In this document: positions 1 to 6,620 of the stretch, piece after piece | How positions within the stretch are numbered: the stretch's first letter is position 1 | Layout of the letters: each line of letters opens with the position of its first letter | Assembly (NCBI GenBank): GCA_028679775.1 | Contig: JAJRAX010000073.1 | Location: 1-8,203, forward strand | Length of the DNA: 8,203 bases | Direction of reading: 5' to 3' | Source: Methanothrix sp. | Lineage (GTDB): Archaea > Halobacteriota > Methanosarcinia > Methanotrichales > Methanotrichaceae | Position numbers and translations under genes: made by a program | Notes under the pieces: generated by a model | The model's input: only the letters and a program-made list of their open reading frames with translations | What the model was told of the DNA's origin: nothing | Database searches by the model: none

Positions 1-1083
1 CTAATCTCTTTTAGCATAGTAATAGCAACGTTTACTGGAGCCTTCAACTCGCTTTTTCAAGCATTTGAGCGAATTGAGTATGTAGCCATGGGTGGCCTCT
101 TAAGCAGCGTTTTTATGCTTATAGGTGCCGTCTATGTCATAAACCTAGGCGTTGGCGTATTGGGCTTTGCATGCATCTATGTATTCAGCAGCCTCATGGT
201 TTTAGCTTATAGTCTGTTCATCTCCAAACGCAGGCTATTGACACATGCACTGCAGATTGATCGGGGAATGGTTTGGCCCATGATCTTAGAGGCTTTGCCA
301 TTTGGTCTAACTTCGCTATCGGGAATGATTTACACCTATGCAGATACCATAATGCTCTCTTCTCTTCAAGGCAATGAGGTTGTAGGCTGGTATAATGCAT
401 CTTATCGGCTAGTGCTTATGCTACTATTTATACCAAGTACTATTAACGTTGTGATCTTTCCCGTCATGTCCAGGTATTTTACATCTTCACCATCTTTCTT
501 GAAACTGCTTTATGCAAAGTATCTCAAATTCATGTTAATTCTCTGCCTTCCACTAGGCATTGGCACTACCCTCATTGCCGATAAAATAATCTTGTTTGTA
601 TTTGATGTCGCGTTCGCAAAATCCATAATTGCTCTTCAGATTCTCATCTGGACAACAGTGCTCACGTTTGCTGGCGCAGCATTTGTAAAGCTTCTGGAGT
701 CTACAAATAGGCAAAGGATCATCACCAAGATATCACTAATCTGCGTGGTAGTGAACGTATTGCTAAACTTATTGTTAATACCGAAATTCAGCTATGTCGG
801 CTCTAGCATTGTTACAGTAGTCACAGAATTTGTACTTGTCGGCAGCATTATCGTATTAACCTATAGGCTAGGCTCCGGAATTCCTCTCTCTATTATTAAG
901 GATTATCTGGTTAGAATTCTATTTTCATCTCTAATTATGTCCGCCTTTATATTGTATTTCCAAAATTTGCCTCTAATATATCTCATTATTTTTGCAGGAT
1001 TTGTCTATTTTGTGACGTTATATTTAGTCCGTGGCATAGATAGTGAGGACATGATGCTCTTGCGACAGGCAATACATGGGTAA
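1..1083 (+). CDS. Wzx/MATE-like polysaccharide flippase, 5' end cut off by the window edge
   Basis: The frame is open from base 1, so the ATG at 88 is an internal Met (residue 30 of the 360 visible), not the start. The protein is almost wholly hydrophobic, with roughly nine or ten membrane helices and short basic loops such as SKRR near residue 75. Two stretches are typical of the polysaccharide-biosynthesis/export (Wzx, MVF-fold) family: LPFGLTSLSG followed by YADTIML and GNEVVGWYNASYRL (about residues 99-137), and NVLLNLLLIPKFSYVGSS (about 252-269). Family members are about 450-500 residues with 12-14 helices, so roughly 100-140 residues lie left of the window. Known role of the family: moving lipid-linked oligosaccharide units across the cytoplasmic membrane. 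The glycosyltransferases downstream support that job. It ends in TAA. The exact glycan and the subfamily (bacterial-type Wzx or archaeal AglR-like) cannot be told from sequence. Confidence 0.9.
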   Translation, partial: LISFSIVIATFTGAFNSLFQAFERIEYVAMGGLLSSVFMLIGAVYVINLGVGVLGFACIYVFSSLMVLAYSLFISKRRLLTHALQIDRGMVWPMILEALPFGLTSLSGMIYTYADTIMLSSLQGNEVVGWYNASYRLVLMLLFIPSTINVVIFPVMSRYFTSSPSFLKLLYAKYLKFMLILCLPLGIGTTLIADKIILFVFDVAFAKSIIALQILIWTTVLTFAGAAFVKLLESTNRQRIITKISLICVVVNVLLNLLLIPKFSYVGSSIVTVVTEFVLVGSIIVLTYRLGSGIPLSIIKDYLVRILFSSLIMSAFILYFQNLPLIYLIIFAGFVYFVTLYLVRGIDSEDMMLLRQAIHG

Positions 1084-1321
1084 TCTGCACATATGAGAAT
1101 GATTTTATAGATCTACCGATTGGACGTGATACACAGATGAAATATGTGGAGATCTTCAGAGATACCAAGAATTGGTATAAATGCTGGTCAAATTATGCAT
1201 CGGAAACCTTGATCGATTTTGCTGTTATTCTCTCTGGCAGCTCAAGCGTTCACCCAACCGGACCAGAGTTCCGGTGAATAGCAGATTTCTGGATTCAATC
1301 TCATGATATGGCAGAGGCAAA
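1084..1321 (+). other. Gap between flippase and GT2, with a weak open frame and candidate promoter
   Basis: This 238-bp gap has no convincing gene. One frame is open from 1047 (just inside the flippase 3' end) to a TGA at 1275-1277. Its only reasonable ATG, at 1137, would give 46 residues (MKYVEIFRDTKNWYKCWSNY at the start). It has no good Shine-Dalgarno and I do not recognise it. It could be the remnant of a longer gene or chance. TATA-like strings sit at 1103-1109 (TTTTATA) and 1176-1182 (TATAAAT); either could serve the gene at 1322, with a leader of more than 100 nt. The gap suggests that the next gene is not tightly coupled to the flippase. Confidence 0.4.
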
Positions 1322-2056
1322 ATGATCTCAGTGATATGTGTGTACAACAACAAAGCGATCTTGGATAGCTATCTCCTGAAGGGCATCAACGGGCAGACTG
1401 CCAGCTATGAGCTGATACTCCTCGATAATACCTCGGGAATATTTAAGTCCGCAGCAGGGGCGCTAAATCAAGGTGGGAGCAGTGCCAAAGGCGATTATTT
1501 GATGTTCGTGCACCAGGATGTGCTCTTGTCGTCGAAAGATTGGCTTGGGACTGTCGCATCGAGGCTAGATCGTCTGCCGAAGCTCGGCATTGCCGGTGTA
1601 GCCGGAGCTCGCGGACCGGGAAGGTGCGTCGTCACTAATTTGATGCAGGGCGATCCGCCGGTATCCGCAGGTCATGTGCAGATAGATCGTCCGGAGGCCG
1701 TGCAGACCCTGGACGAATCCCTGGTATTGATACCGAGAGAGGTTTTTCGCAAGCTCAAGTTCGATGAAGTGATCTGCGATGATTGGCACCTTTATGCAGT
1801 AGAGTATTGCCTGAGTGCGAGAAAGCTCGGTTATAATGTCTATGTTATACCCGATGGCGCTTATCACCACTCTCCGGGCACTTCTCTGTCCTGGAAATAT
1901 TATCGCATCTTGGGAAAGCTCCTGAATAAGCACCGGGATGTCTATCCTGTCATCTTTACAACCTGTGGTAACTGGAAAACATCGTATCCAAAAATTGTTT
2001 ATGTGTTGATTTGGCTGAGATACACAATAAAAGCTCGTTATGCAAGGGTTATCTAG
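1322..2056 (+). CDS. Small GT2-fold glycosyltransferase (Glyco_tranf_2_5-like)
   Basis: The 244-residue protein is a single GT-A-fold domain. Residues 1-10 are the first strand (ISVICVYNN), D35-N36 ends the second strand, A44-LN49 with AKGDY (55-59) leads to the nucleotide-sugar site, and FVHQDVLL (62-69) takes the place of the DXD metal motif. The later part carries LDESLVLIPREVF (130-142), DDWHLYAVEYCL (153-164), and GYNVYVIPDGAYHHSPGTSL. This arrangement, with HQD in place of DXD and a W-H-x-Y helix, is what I know from the Glyco_tranf_2_5 group of GT2 enzymes. Presumed role: transfer of one sugar from a nucleotide donor to a glycan in the cytoplasm. The start is fixed by an in-frame TGA at 1304-1306 and a weak AGAGG at 1313-1317. 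It ends in TAG. Donor and acceptor are unknown. Confidence 0.8.
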   Translation: MISVICVYNNKAILDSYLLKGINGQTASYELILLDNTSGIFKSAAGALNQGGSSAKGDYLMFVHQDVLLSSKDWLGTVASRLDRLPKLGIAGVAGARGPGRCVVTNLMQGDPPVSAGHVQIDRPEAVQTLDESLVLIPREVFRKLKFDEVICDDWHLYAVEYCLSARKLGYNVYVIPDGAYHHSPGTSLSWKYYRILGKLLNKHRDVYPVIFTTCGNWKTSYPKIVYVLIWLRYTIKARYARVI

Positions 2057-2272
2057 TCGGGGTGAGAAACGAACGCAATCTCGAATAATCCTGATGCTGA
2101 ATGGCTTTTCAGCAACCGTTGTGAAAGGTCCGTAGCAGGAGCGCCTTTTATAGCCAACGTTGCCTACTTGATTGCAGATATGAAGCCGTACTTTCTGCCC
2201 GTTAATTCTAAATAGTGGGACACCGACACAGCTTGGATTGATAACTGCATGTAGATGAAGGTCCGCATGATC

Positions 2273-2286
2273 TATAATTGTATAAT
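2273..2286 (+). promoter_or_regulatory. Candidate archaeal TATA region for the GT2 gene at 2379
   Basis: TATAATTGTATAAT is an AT-rich double TATA-like string about 95 bp upstream of the start codon. If used, archaeal spacing of about 25 bp would place the transcript start near 2305-2312 and leave a leader of roughly 70 nt. A second candidate, TTTTATA, lies at 2146-2152. No clear purine-rich BRE is seen next to either, so this is a weak call. Confidence 0.22.
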
Positions 2287-2364
2287 GCGATCAGATAGAA
2301 TGCATCAAAATCGAGAATTGATACGAAAATGTCTCACTGCACAATATTCGTTTTCATCTCCATT

Positions 2365-2370
2365 GGTGAT
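2365..2370 (+). promoter_or_regulatory. Strong archaeal ribosome binding site (GGTGAT) for the gene at 2379
   Basis: GGTGAT matches the core complementary to the archaeal 16S 3' end (UCACCUCC type) and ends 8 nt before the ATG. With an in-frame TGA at 2367-2369 it fixes the start codon of the downstream glycosyltransferase at 2379. Confidence 0.65.
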
Positions 2371-2378
2371 TTAAAGTT

Positions 2379-3443
2379 ATGGCAGTTTCTCCATACTATC
2401 ATATAAATCCAAGAATCTCTATCTTAATTTTAAATTGGAATGGGTGGAGAGATACTATTGAATGCCTGGAATCGTTATATCAAATTAATTATACTAATTA
2501 TAATTTGATATTAATAGATAACGGGTCTGAGGATTGCTCCCTTGAAATGATTAGGACTTATTTAAACGGCAAAAAGCCAATTACATCTAAGTACGTCGAA
2601 TATACATTCGAGAATAAGCCTGTAAATATATTTGAGTATACAAATGATGAGGTCACGTCTGGGGGCGGCAGAGAGGATGAAATTGCCGATCTGCCTTCTC
2701 GCAAAAAGATAGTGATAATAATAAACGATAAAAACTACGGTTTTGCAGAGGGAAATAATATTGGGATAAGGTATGCCCTTAAATTCCAAAATCCTGACTA
2801 CGTCTTGCTATTAAACAATGATACTGTGGTCAAGAACGACTTACTAGATGTGCTCGTAAACGCCATTAATAGCGATAAGCGTATTGGTTTTGCTGGGCCA
2901 ATTATCTATAAATATGACGACGATGGTCGGAAAGATCTCATAAGTGTTGCGGGTGTAAATCTCCTCATGAGTAGAGGCAGTTATATGCGCATTGGTTCAG
3001 AAGAGATAGATATAGGCCAGTATCATGCTATTGCGACGGTGGATTGTCTTGAAGGATCGTGTTTATTAATAAGGAGAACTGCATTGGATAAAATAGGGCT
3101 TCTAGATCCTAGCTATTTTCTTTTTTGGGAAGAGACAGATCTGTGCAGAAGGGGTTTTGAAGCTGGCTATAGTTGCATAATCGTTCCAACCACAGGCATC
3201 TGGCATAAGACCTCCTCGTCGAAGCCAGGGGGGCTGGTAACGTATTATAAGACAAGAAATAGGCTCTGGTTTGTGAAAAGCCACGCCTCAGAGCAAGAGC
3301 TGTTGTCCTTTTTGGGCTATTTTTGCCTCTTTCAGTTCTGGGCAACAATTGCCTCATATATTTATCGCAAGGACCAAGAGAGATTATCAGGATTCTTGAA
3401 GGGTGTTCTTCATGGGATTTTGCCGAAAAAGGCGGTTGGATAG
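2379..3443 (+). CDS. WbbL-like GT2 glycosyltransferase with internal insertion
   Basis: This 354-residue protein has the full motif set of the rhamnosyltransferase-like (WbbL/RfbN) branch of GT2: ISILILNWNG (13-22), LILIDNGSED (43-52), NYGFAEGNNIGIRYAL (119-134), the metal-binding LLLNNDT (143-149, NND in place of DXD), DCLEGSCLLIRR (222-233), and FLFWEETDLCRRG (247-259), the last with the acidic pair that acts near the catalytic base. Between DNGSED and NYGFAEGNN lie about 65 residues where ordinary members have about 20-30; the extra part includes EYT repeats and a SGGGREDEIADLP segment. The last 60 residues are aromatic and hydrophobic (LSFLGYFCLFQFWATIASYIY) and may lie on the membrane. 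Presumed role: adding a deoxyhexose or similar sugar to a lipid-linked glycan. The first 150 bases of the gene are very AT-rich compared with its neighbours, a sign of separate origin. It ends in TAG. Donor sugar unknown. Confidence 0.88.
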   Translation: MAVSPYYHINPRISILILNWNGWRDTIECLESLYQINYTNYNLILIDNGSEDCSLEMIRTYLNGKKPITSKYVEYTFENKPVNIFEYTNDEVTSGGGREDEIADLPSRKKIVIIINDKNYGFAEGNNIGIRYALKFQNPDYVLLLNNDTVVKNDLLDVLVNAINSDKRIGFAGPIIYKYDDDGRKDLISVAGVNLLMSRGSYMRIGSEEIDIGQYHAIATVDCLEGSCLLIRRTALDKIGLLDPSYFLFWEETDLCRRGFEAGYSCIIVPTTGIWHKTSSSKPGGLVTYYKTRNRLWFVKSHASEQELLSFLGYFCLFQFWATIASYIYRKDQERLSGFLKGVLHGILPKKAVG

Positions 3444-3486
3444 TGTTTAATATCAGAAAACTACGGAAAGAGTGTCAAGGGATTGA

Positions 3487-4488
3487 GTGTTAATGACAAA
3501 TAACCCGTTGGTCTCTATAATTACGCCTACATATAATCATGAGAAGTTCATAGCACAATGTCTGGAAAGCGTTCTGGCTCAGACCTATCCTGATTGGGAG
3601 CAGATTGTCATAGATGATGGTTCAGACGATCGAACGGGAGATATCATATCCCAATATAGTGATAAAAGAATTAAACATATTCGACAAGAAAATAAAGGCA
3701 TATGGCGGCTTGGCGAAACCTACAACGAAGCATTGCGGCTTTCAAAGGGCGATTATATTGCCATTCTGGAAGGAGACGATTTTTGGCCCCCTGATAAGCT
3801 GGAGATTCAGATGCGGTCCTTTAGACGTACTGATGCAGTTTTGAGCTGGGGAAGAGCTAAGGTCGTTGACAGCCACGGAGACCTGCTGGCAATTTTGCCG
3901 AAAGATGTGAAATCCTTCCAGGGTCTGTCCAAAGAGCAAGTATTAGGCCAATTGCTTCTGAGCAATCCCTTCATGTATCCCTGCACCATAATCTGCCGCA
4001 AAAGCGCGCTACTGTCCATCGGCGGATTCAAGCAGACCAAGGATGCACCCTATGTAGACGGCCCAACGTGGCTCGAGCTAAGCCTAATTGGCGAGTTTTT
4101 GCCCGTCGATGACGTGTTGGCTTACTATAGGAAGCATGATAATCAGATCTCATTCACTAAGAAGGCATCGATGATCAATGCCGGGCTTTACTCGATAGAA
4201 TTCTTCAATAATCTTCCAGAAGACGTCAGGACCTCCGTGGAGAAGACAGTTGACGACTTGGATGCGAAATTGAAGCGCAAGAAAGTAAATAGCTATTATT
4301 ATCTTGGAAGAGCTTATTTAAGAGAAGGCAATTTTTCTCTGTCAAGAAGGAATTTTTCCGAAGCAATATGCAAGGGGGATTCCGTCATCAAGGCAAAAGC
4401 CATGCTAGGGCTGATATGCTTATACTTCGGAATCGACCTAGAAAGGCTGGCGGAAGTTTACGATAGACGAAATCCAAAGGACCGATGA
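3487..4488 (+). CDS. GT2 glycosyltransferase (GT-A fold) with a TPR-like tail
   Basis: The 333-residue protein opens with the GT2 signature VSIITPTYNHEKFIAQCLES (9-28), then IVIDDGSDDRT (40-50), ENKG (68-71), LSKGDYIAILEGDDFW (85-100) holding the metal motif, and DGPTWLELSLIGE (191-203), where the catalytic acid region of the ED type is expected. This is a classic SpsA/EpsE-like GT2 domain of about 225 residues. The C-terminal 60-70 residues (about 268-301) look like one TPR helix pair: NSYYYLGRAYLREGNFSLSR, then RNFSEAI; further helices follow. The start is either GTG 3487, with AAGGGA 4 nt upstream, or ATG 3493, two residues later. I kept the GTG because of its spacing, but the ATG is as likely. 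It lies 43 bp after the preceding gene, so the two are probably cotranscribed. Substrates unknown. Confidence 0.87.
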   Translation: MLMTNNPLVSIITPTYNHEKFIAQCLESVLAQTYPDWEQIVIDDGSDDRTGDIISQYSDKRIKHIRQENKGIWRLGETYNEALRLSKGDYIAILEGDDFWPPDKLEIQMRSFRRTDAVLSWGRAKVVDSHGDLLAILPKDVKSFQGLSKEQVLGQLLLSNPFMYPCTIICRKSALLSIGGFKQTKDAPYVDGPTWLELSLIGEFLPVDDVLAYYRKHDNQISFTKKASMINAGLYSIEFFNNLPEDVRTSVEKTVDDLDAKLKRKKVNSYYYLGRAYLREGNFSLSRRNFSEAICKGDSVIKAKAMLGLICLYFGIDLERLAEVYDRRNPKDR

Positions 4489-4529
4489 TAAGTCCTTCTC
4501 CGTCCCTTGATCATGATGGTTGGTGAGCG

Positions 4530-5648
4530 ATGATCGACTGCGAAATCCTGATGTTGATGCCCCTCTGCGAGCATCCAATTACCGGTGGTGAGATCTATAA
4601 TCGCAAGTTGCACGATTATCTTGGGTCCAGGTACACCAAGGTGAAGAATATCACATGGCAGATCAAGCCTCACCATACAAAGCTTCAATTCTTCTTGAAT
4701 TCCATGGAGCAAAATCTATCTTTATTGAAATTATTGGGGCAGCTTGAGGGAAGAACTATAATCATAGAAGACATTTCTTCAAGCTCGGACCTATTCCTAT
4801 TTAATTTAATAATTAAGTATGCAAAGTGGCTCTTGGACAAGAAGATTCGTGTTATACCAATCGTTCATCACGTTTATGCTCCACTATTGGAAGGCGGATT
4901 GAAAAGAAGCCTGAAGCTTCAGGAAGAGCGCATATTCCTCAATTCTGCAGACGGTATTATCGTCAATAGCGAGTTCACCAAGAACTCCATCGAATCCCTT
5001 ATCCACCACTCCATTGATATGGTTGTGGCCTATCCCGGCTTAAATGTCTCTTCCATCGCAAGAATCACGGAAATAGTCAAGGATAAAGAGAATTTGCATC
5101 TGCTTTTTGTAGGATACATTACGCCCCGAAAAGGAGTGGATACGCTCATAGACTCCTTCCGGGTTCTGGTTAAGGACTATGGTATTCATAACCTGATACT
5201 GGACCTGGTGGGCGATACAACCCGCGACCCAAGCTTTTTCCGCGAGATTCTGCGCCGCTGTGAATCAACCGGAATCATGGATAAGGTACGCATTCACGGT
5301 CGAGTAGCCTCGGATGAGTTGGAGATGCTTTACGCCATGGCGGATATCTTCGTCTTTCCTTCTATCTGGGAGGGATTTGGCATGGTCTTGATCGAAGCCA
5401 TGTACAACCGTTTGCCTATAGTCACCACCAATGCGGGAGCGATACCATATCTAGTGAAGGACGGGAAAAACGGCATCTTGGTCCCTGTCAGAGATACCGA
5501 AAAACTTGCCAACTCAATCAAGAGGCTGATTGAATCCCCAGAACTCAGGCGAAGCTTTGCAGAATCCAATTTTCAACTGGCCATAAAGTTCAACTGGAAT
5601 GAGTCCTTTTCCAAGATCGAGAGCTTTCTCAATAAGTCCTTTGATTAA
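4530..5648 (+). CDS. GT4 (GT-B fold) glycosyltransferase
   Basis: This 372-residue protein is a retaining-type GT4 enzyme. The N-terminal domain starts with ILMLMPLCEHPITGGEIYNR (6-25), which contains the glycine-rich acceptor loop TGGE, and includes HHVYAP (113-118) and ADGIIVNSEFTKNSI (140-154). The C-terminal donor domain has LLFVGYITPRKGVDTLIDSF (191-210), VRIHGRV (253-259), and ADIFVFPSIWEGFGMVLIEA (271-290), with the E-x7-E pair E281/E289 intact, followed by LPIVTTNAGAIPYLVKDG and NGILVP. Known chemistry of the family: sugar transfer from a nucleotide donor to a glycan or lipid-linked acceptor in the cytoplasm. GGTGA at 4522-4526 is only 3 nt from the ATG, and an in-frame TGA at 4524-4526 rules out an earlier start. 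It follows the preceding gene by 41 bp. Its stop codon interlocks with that of the convergent gene. Confidence 0.9.
   Translation: MIDCEILMLMPLCEHPITGGEIYNRKLHDYLGSRYTKVKNITWQIKPHHTKLQFFLNSMEQNLSLLKLLGQLEGRTIIIEDISSSSDLFLFNLIIKYAKWLLDKKIRVIPIVHHVYAPLLEGGLKRSLKLQEERIFLNSADGIIVNSEFTKNSIESLIHHSIDMVVAYPGLNVSSIARITEIVKDKENLHLLFVGYITPRKGVDTLIDSFRVLVKDYGIHNLILDLVGDTTRDPSFFREILRRCESTGIMDKVRIHGRVASDELEMLYAMADIFVFPSIWEGFGMVLIEAMYNRLPIVTTNAGAIPYLVKDGKNGILVPVRDTEKLANSIKRLIESPELRRSFAESNFQLAIKFNWNESFSKIESFLNKSFD
5645..5648. other. Interlocked convergent stop codons (TTAA)
   Basis: The palindrome TTAA holds both stops: TAA at 5646-5648 on the plus strand and TAA reading 5647-5645 on the minus strand. The two glycosyltransferase operons therefore meet with no intergenic DNA. 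No T-rich archaeal terminator is seen within about 50 bp on either strand. Confidence 0.85.
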
Positions 5649-6613
5649 TGAAGTGAATCCACCATCTTCAAGAGCGCTGTTTCCCGTTTTGTCAGACCGA
5701 AATTGTCTTCTATTCTCTTTCTCGCAAGAGTTCCTTTGTCTGATTGCAGAGCTGTTTTGATTCCTTGCGCAGTCGCCTCTTCATCGCCAAAGGGCACATA
5801 AAAACCCGTATCTCCCACCACCTCAGGTAGTGCTCCTCTATTTGTGACTACCGGCACGCATTGACAGAGCATGGCTTCGGCCAGAGATATACCGAAGCCT
5901 TCATGGGCCGAGGCCTGCACATAAACTTTGGCCCTTTGATACCATTGGAGCAGCTCCTGGTCACTGACAAAACCAGCAAACCTCACATTCGGGGATGCGA
6001 TGGATCTCAGGATGTTTATGGAATCATCCTGCTCCTTTCCGATCACAACAAATCTGGCCTCCGGCACCAGACGGGCGGATTTGACAAAGGTCTCTAGCCC
6101 CTTCCTTTGCAGATTGGAGTGGCTCACTCCTCCTACTGTTATCACCAGGTCCTCTTTTTTGCCTCCTGGTGAGAAGGAGTCTATATCCACACCGTTATAA
6201 ATGACCGTAATTTTTTTTGGTTGAGCCCATCTCAGAGCCTCTCTATTTGTGGATTCTGATACGGACAGCACTAAGTCGGCAAATCTTAAAGAAAATAAAG
6301 TCATCAATCTCTTGTCCCAGGTGCGGGTGAACTGGCCGTAATTGATCTCAGGAACGCAGGCAACATCGTAGCCGCCGGCAATCACAATGGATTTCTTGCC
6401 GAGCAGCTTTGAGAACAGGACCGCTGCAGCAGAATGCCCGGATGCAAACCAGGAGAAAGAATAATCGCATTTCCATACCGATGCAAGAATCTTGAGTATA
6501 TCGGCCAGTCGCCTGTAATTGACTCTCATAACTTCAAAACGCCGGGCTAAAATCTCTTCGTCATGCCGCACAAAAGAGGAAAAATCGTAATATATAAGGG
6601 CGATCTTCATCAT
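5645..6613 (-). CDS. GT4 glycosyltransferase, second gene of the minus-strand operon
   Basis: The protein has 322 residues, short for GT4 (usually 350-400), mainly because of a compact N-terminal domain. That domain carries MKIALIYYD at the start, SFSWFASGHSAAAV (52-65), IVIAGGYDVACVPEINYG (76-93), and FADLVLSVSESTNREAL (111-127). The donor domain has ITVIYNGVDIDSFSP (135-149), ITVGGVSHSNLQRKGLETF (158-176), VRFAGFVSDQELLQWYQRAK (210-229), and SAHEGFGISLAEAM (235-248), with E238/E246 forming the E-x7-E pair, then CVPVVTNRGALPEVVGDTGF. The GGYDV stretch resembles archaeal and cyanobacterial GT4 groups, as I recall them. It starts 7 bp after the stop of the gene upstream. An AGGA (6619-6622) overlaps that TAG stop and sits 5 nt before the ATG, so translation is probably coupled. 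There are two ATGs in a row; the first is chosen. Sugar specificity unknown. Confidence 0.9.
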   Translation of the reverse strand: MMKIALIYYDFSSFVRHDEEILARRFEVMRVNYRRLADILKILASVWKCDYSFSWFASGHSAAAVLFSKLLGKKSIVIAGGYDVACVPEINYGQFTRTWDKRLMTLFSLRFADLVLSVSESTNREALRWAQPKKITVIYNGVDIDSFSPGGKKEDLVITVGGVSHSNLQRKGLETFVKSARLVPEARFVVIGKEQDDSINILRSIASPNVRFAGFVSDQELLQWYQRAKVYVQASAHEGFGISLAEAMLCQCVPVVTNRGALPEVVGDTGFYVPFGDEEATAQGIKTALQSDKGTLARKRIEDNFGLTKRETALLKMVDSLH

Positions 6614-6620
6614 TTATGTC

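Larger units (their letters stand above)
2057..2378 (+). pseudogene. 322-bp gap with a probable decayed coding remnant
   Basis: No intact gene fits here. In the same frame as the preceding GT2, after its TAG (2054-2056) and a TGA (2063-2065), the reading is open from 2066 to a TAG at 2213-2215. That stretch is 49 codons and reads like protein: NNPDAEWLFSNRCERSVAG, then APFIANVAYLIADM, then KPYFLPVNSK. The frame resumes with WDTDTAWIDNCM to a TAG at 2252-2254, and is open again to a TAA at 2372-2374. I do not recognise the family. The simplest reading is the remnant of a gene with two nonsense mutations. Against it, a 49-codon open stretch could arise by chance. The last part overlaps the promoter and ribosome-binding region of the next gene. 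Confidence 0.35.

Noticed and set aside
88..90. ATG at 88 as the flippase start
   Set aside because: The frame is open and hydrophobic upstream to base 1, and the family is over 100 residues longer.
1565..1933. Minus-strand ORF of 122 codons
   Set aside because: It is antisense to the GT2 at 1322-2056, which has clear family motifs along the same stretch.
2066..2374. Possible pyrrolysine (amber) coding through the TAG codons at 2213 and 2252
   Set aside because: At least four of the genes here end in TAG, so TAG is not avoided as in pyrrolysine users; there is also no start codon or ribosome site for the frame. A decayed remnant is simpler.
2255..2374. A 39-codon ORF from ATG 2255 ending just before the GT2 start
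   Set aside because: No Shine-Dalgarno, odd composition, and overlap with the GGTGAT site of the real gene.
5861..6200. Plus-strand ORFs of 66-78 codons
   Set aside because: They lie opposite a well-supported GT4 gene on the minus strand and have no motif of their own; shadows of that gene.
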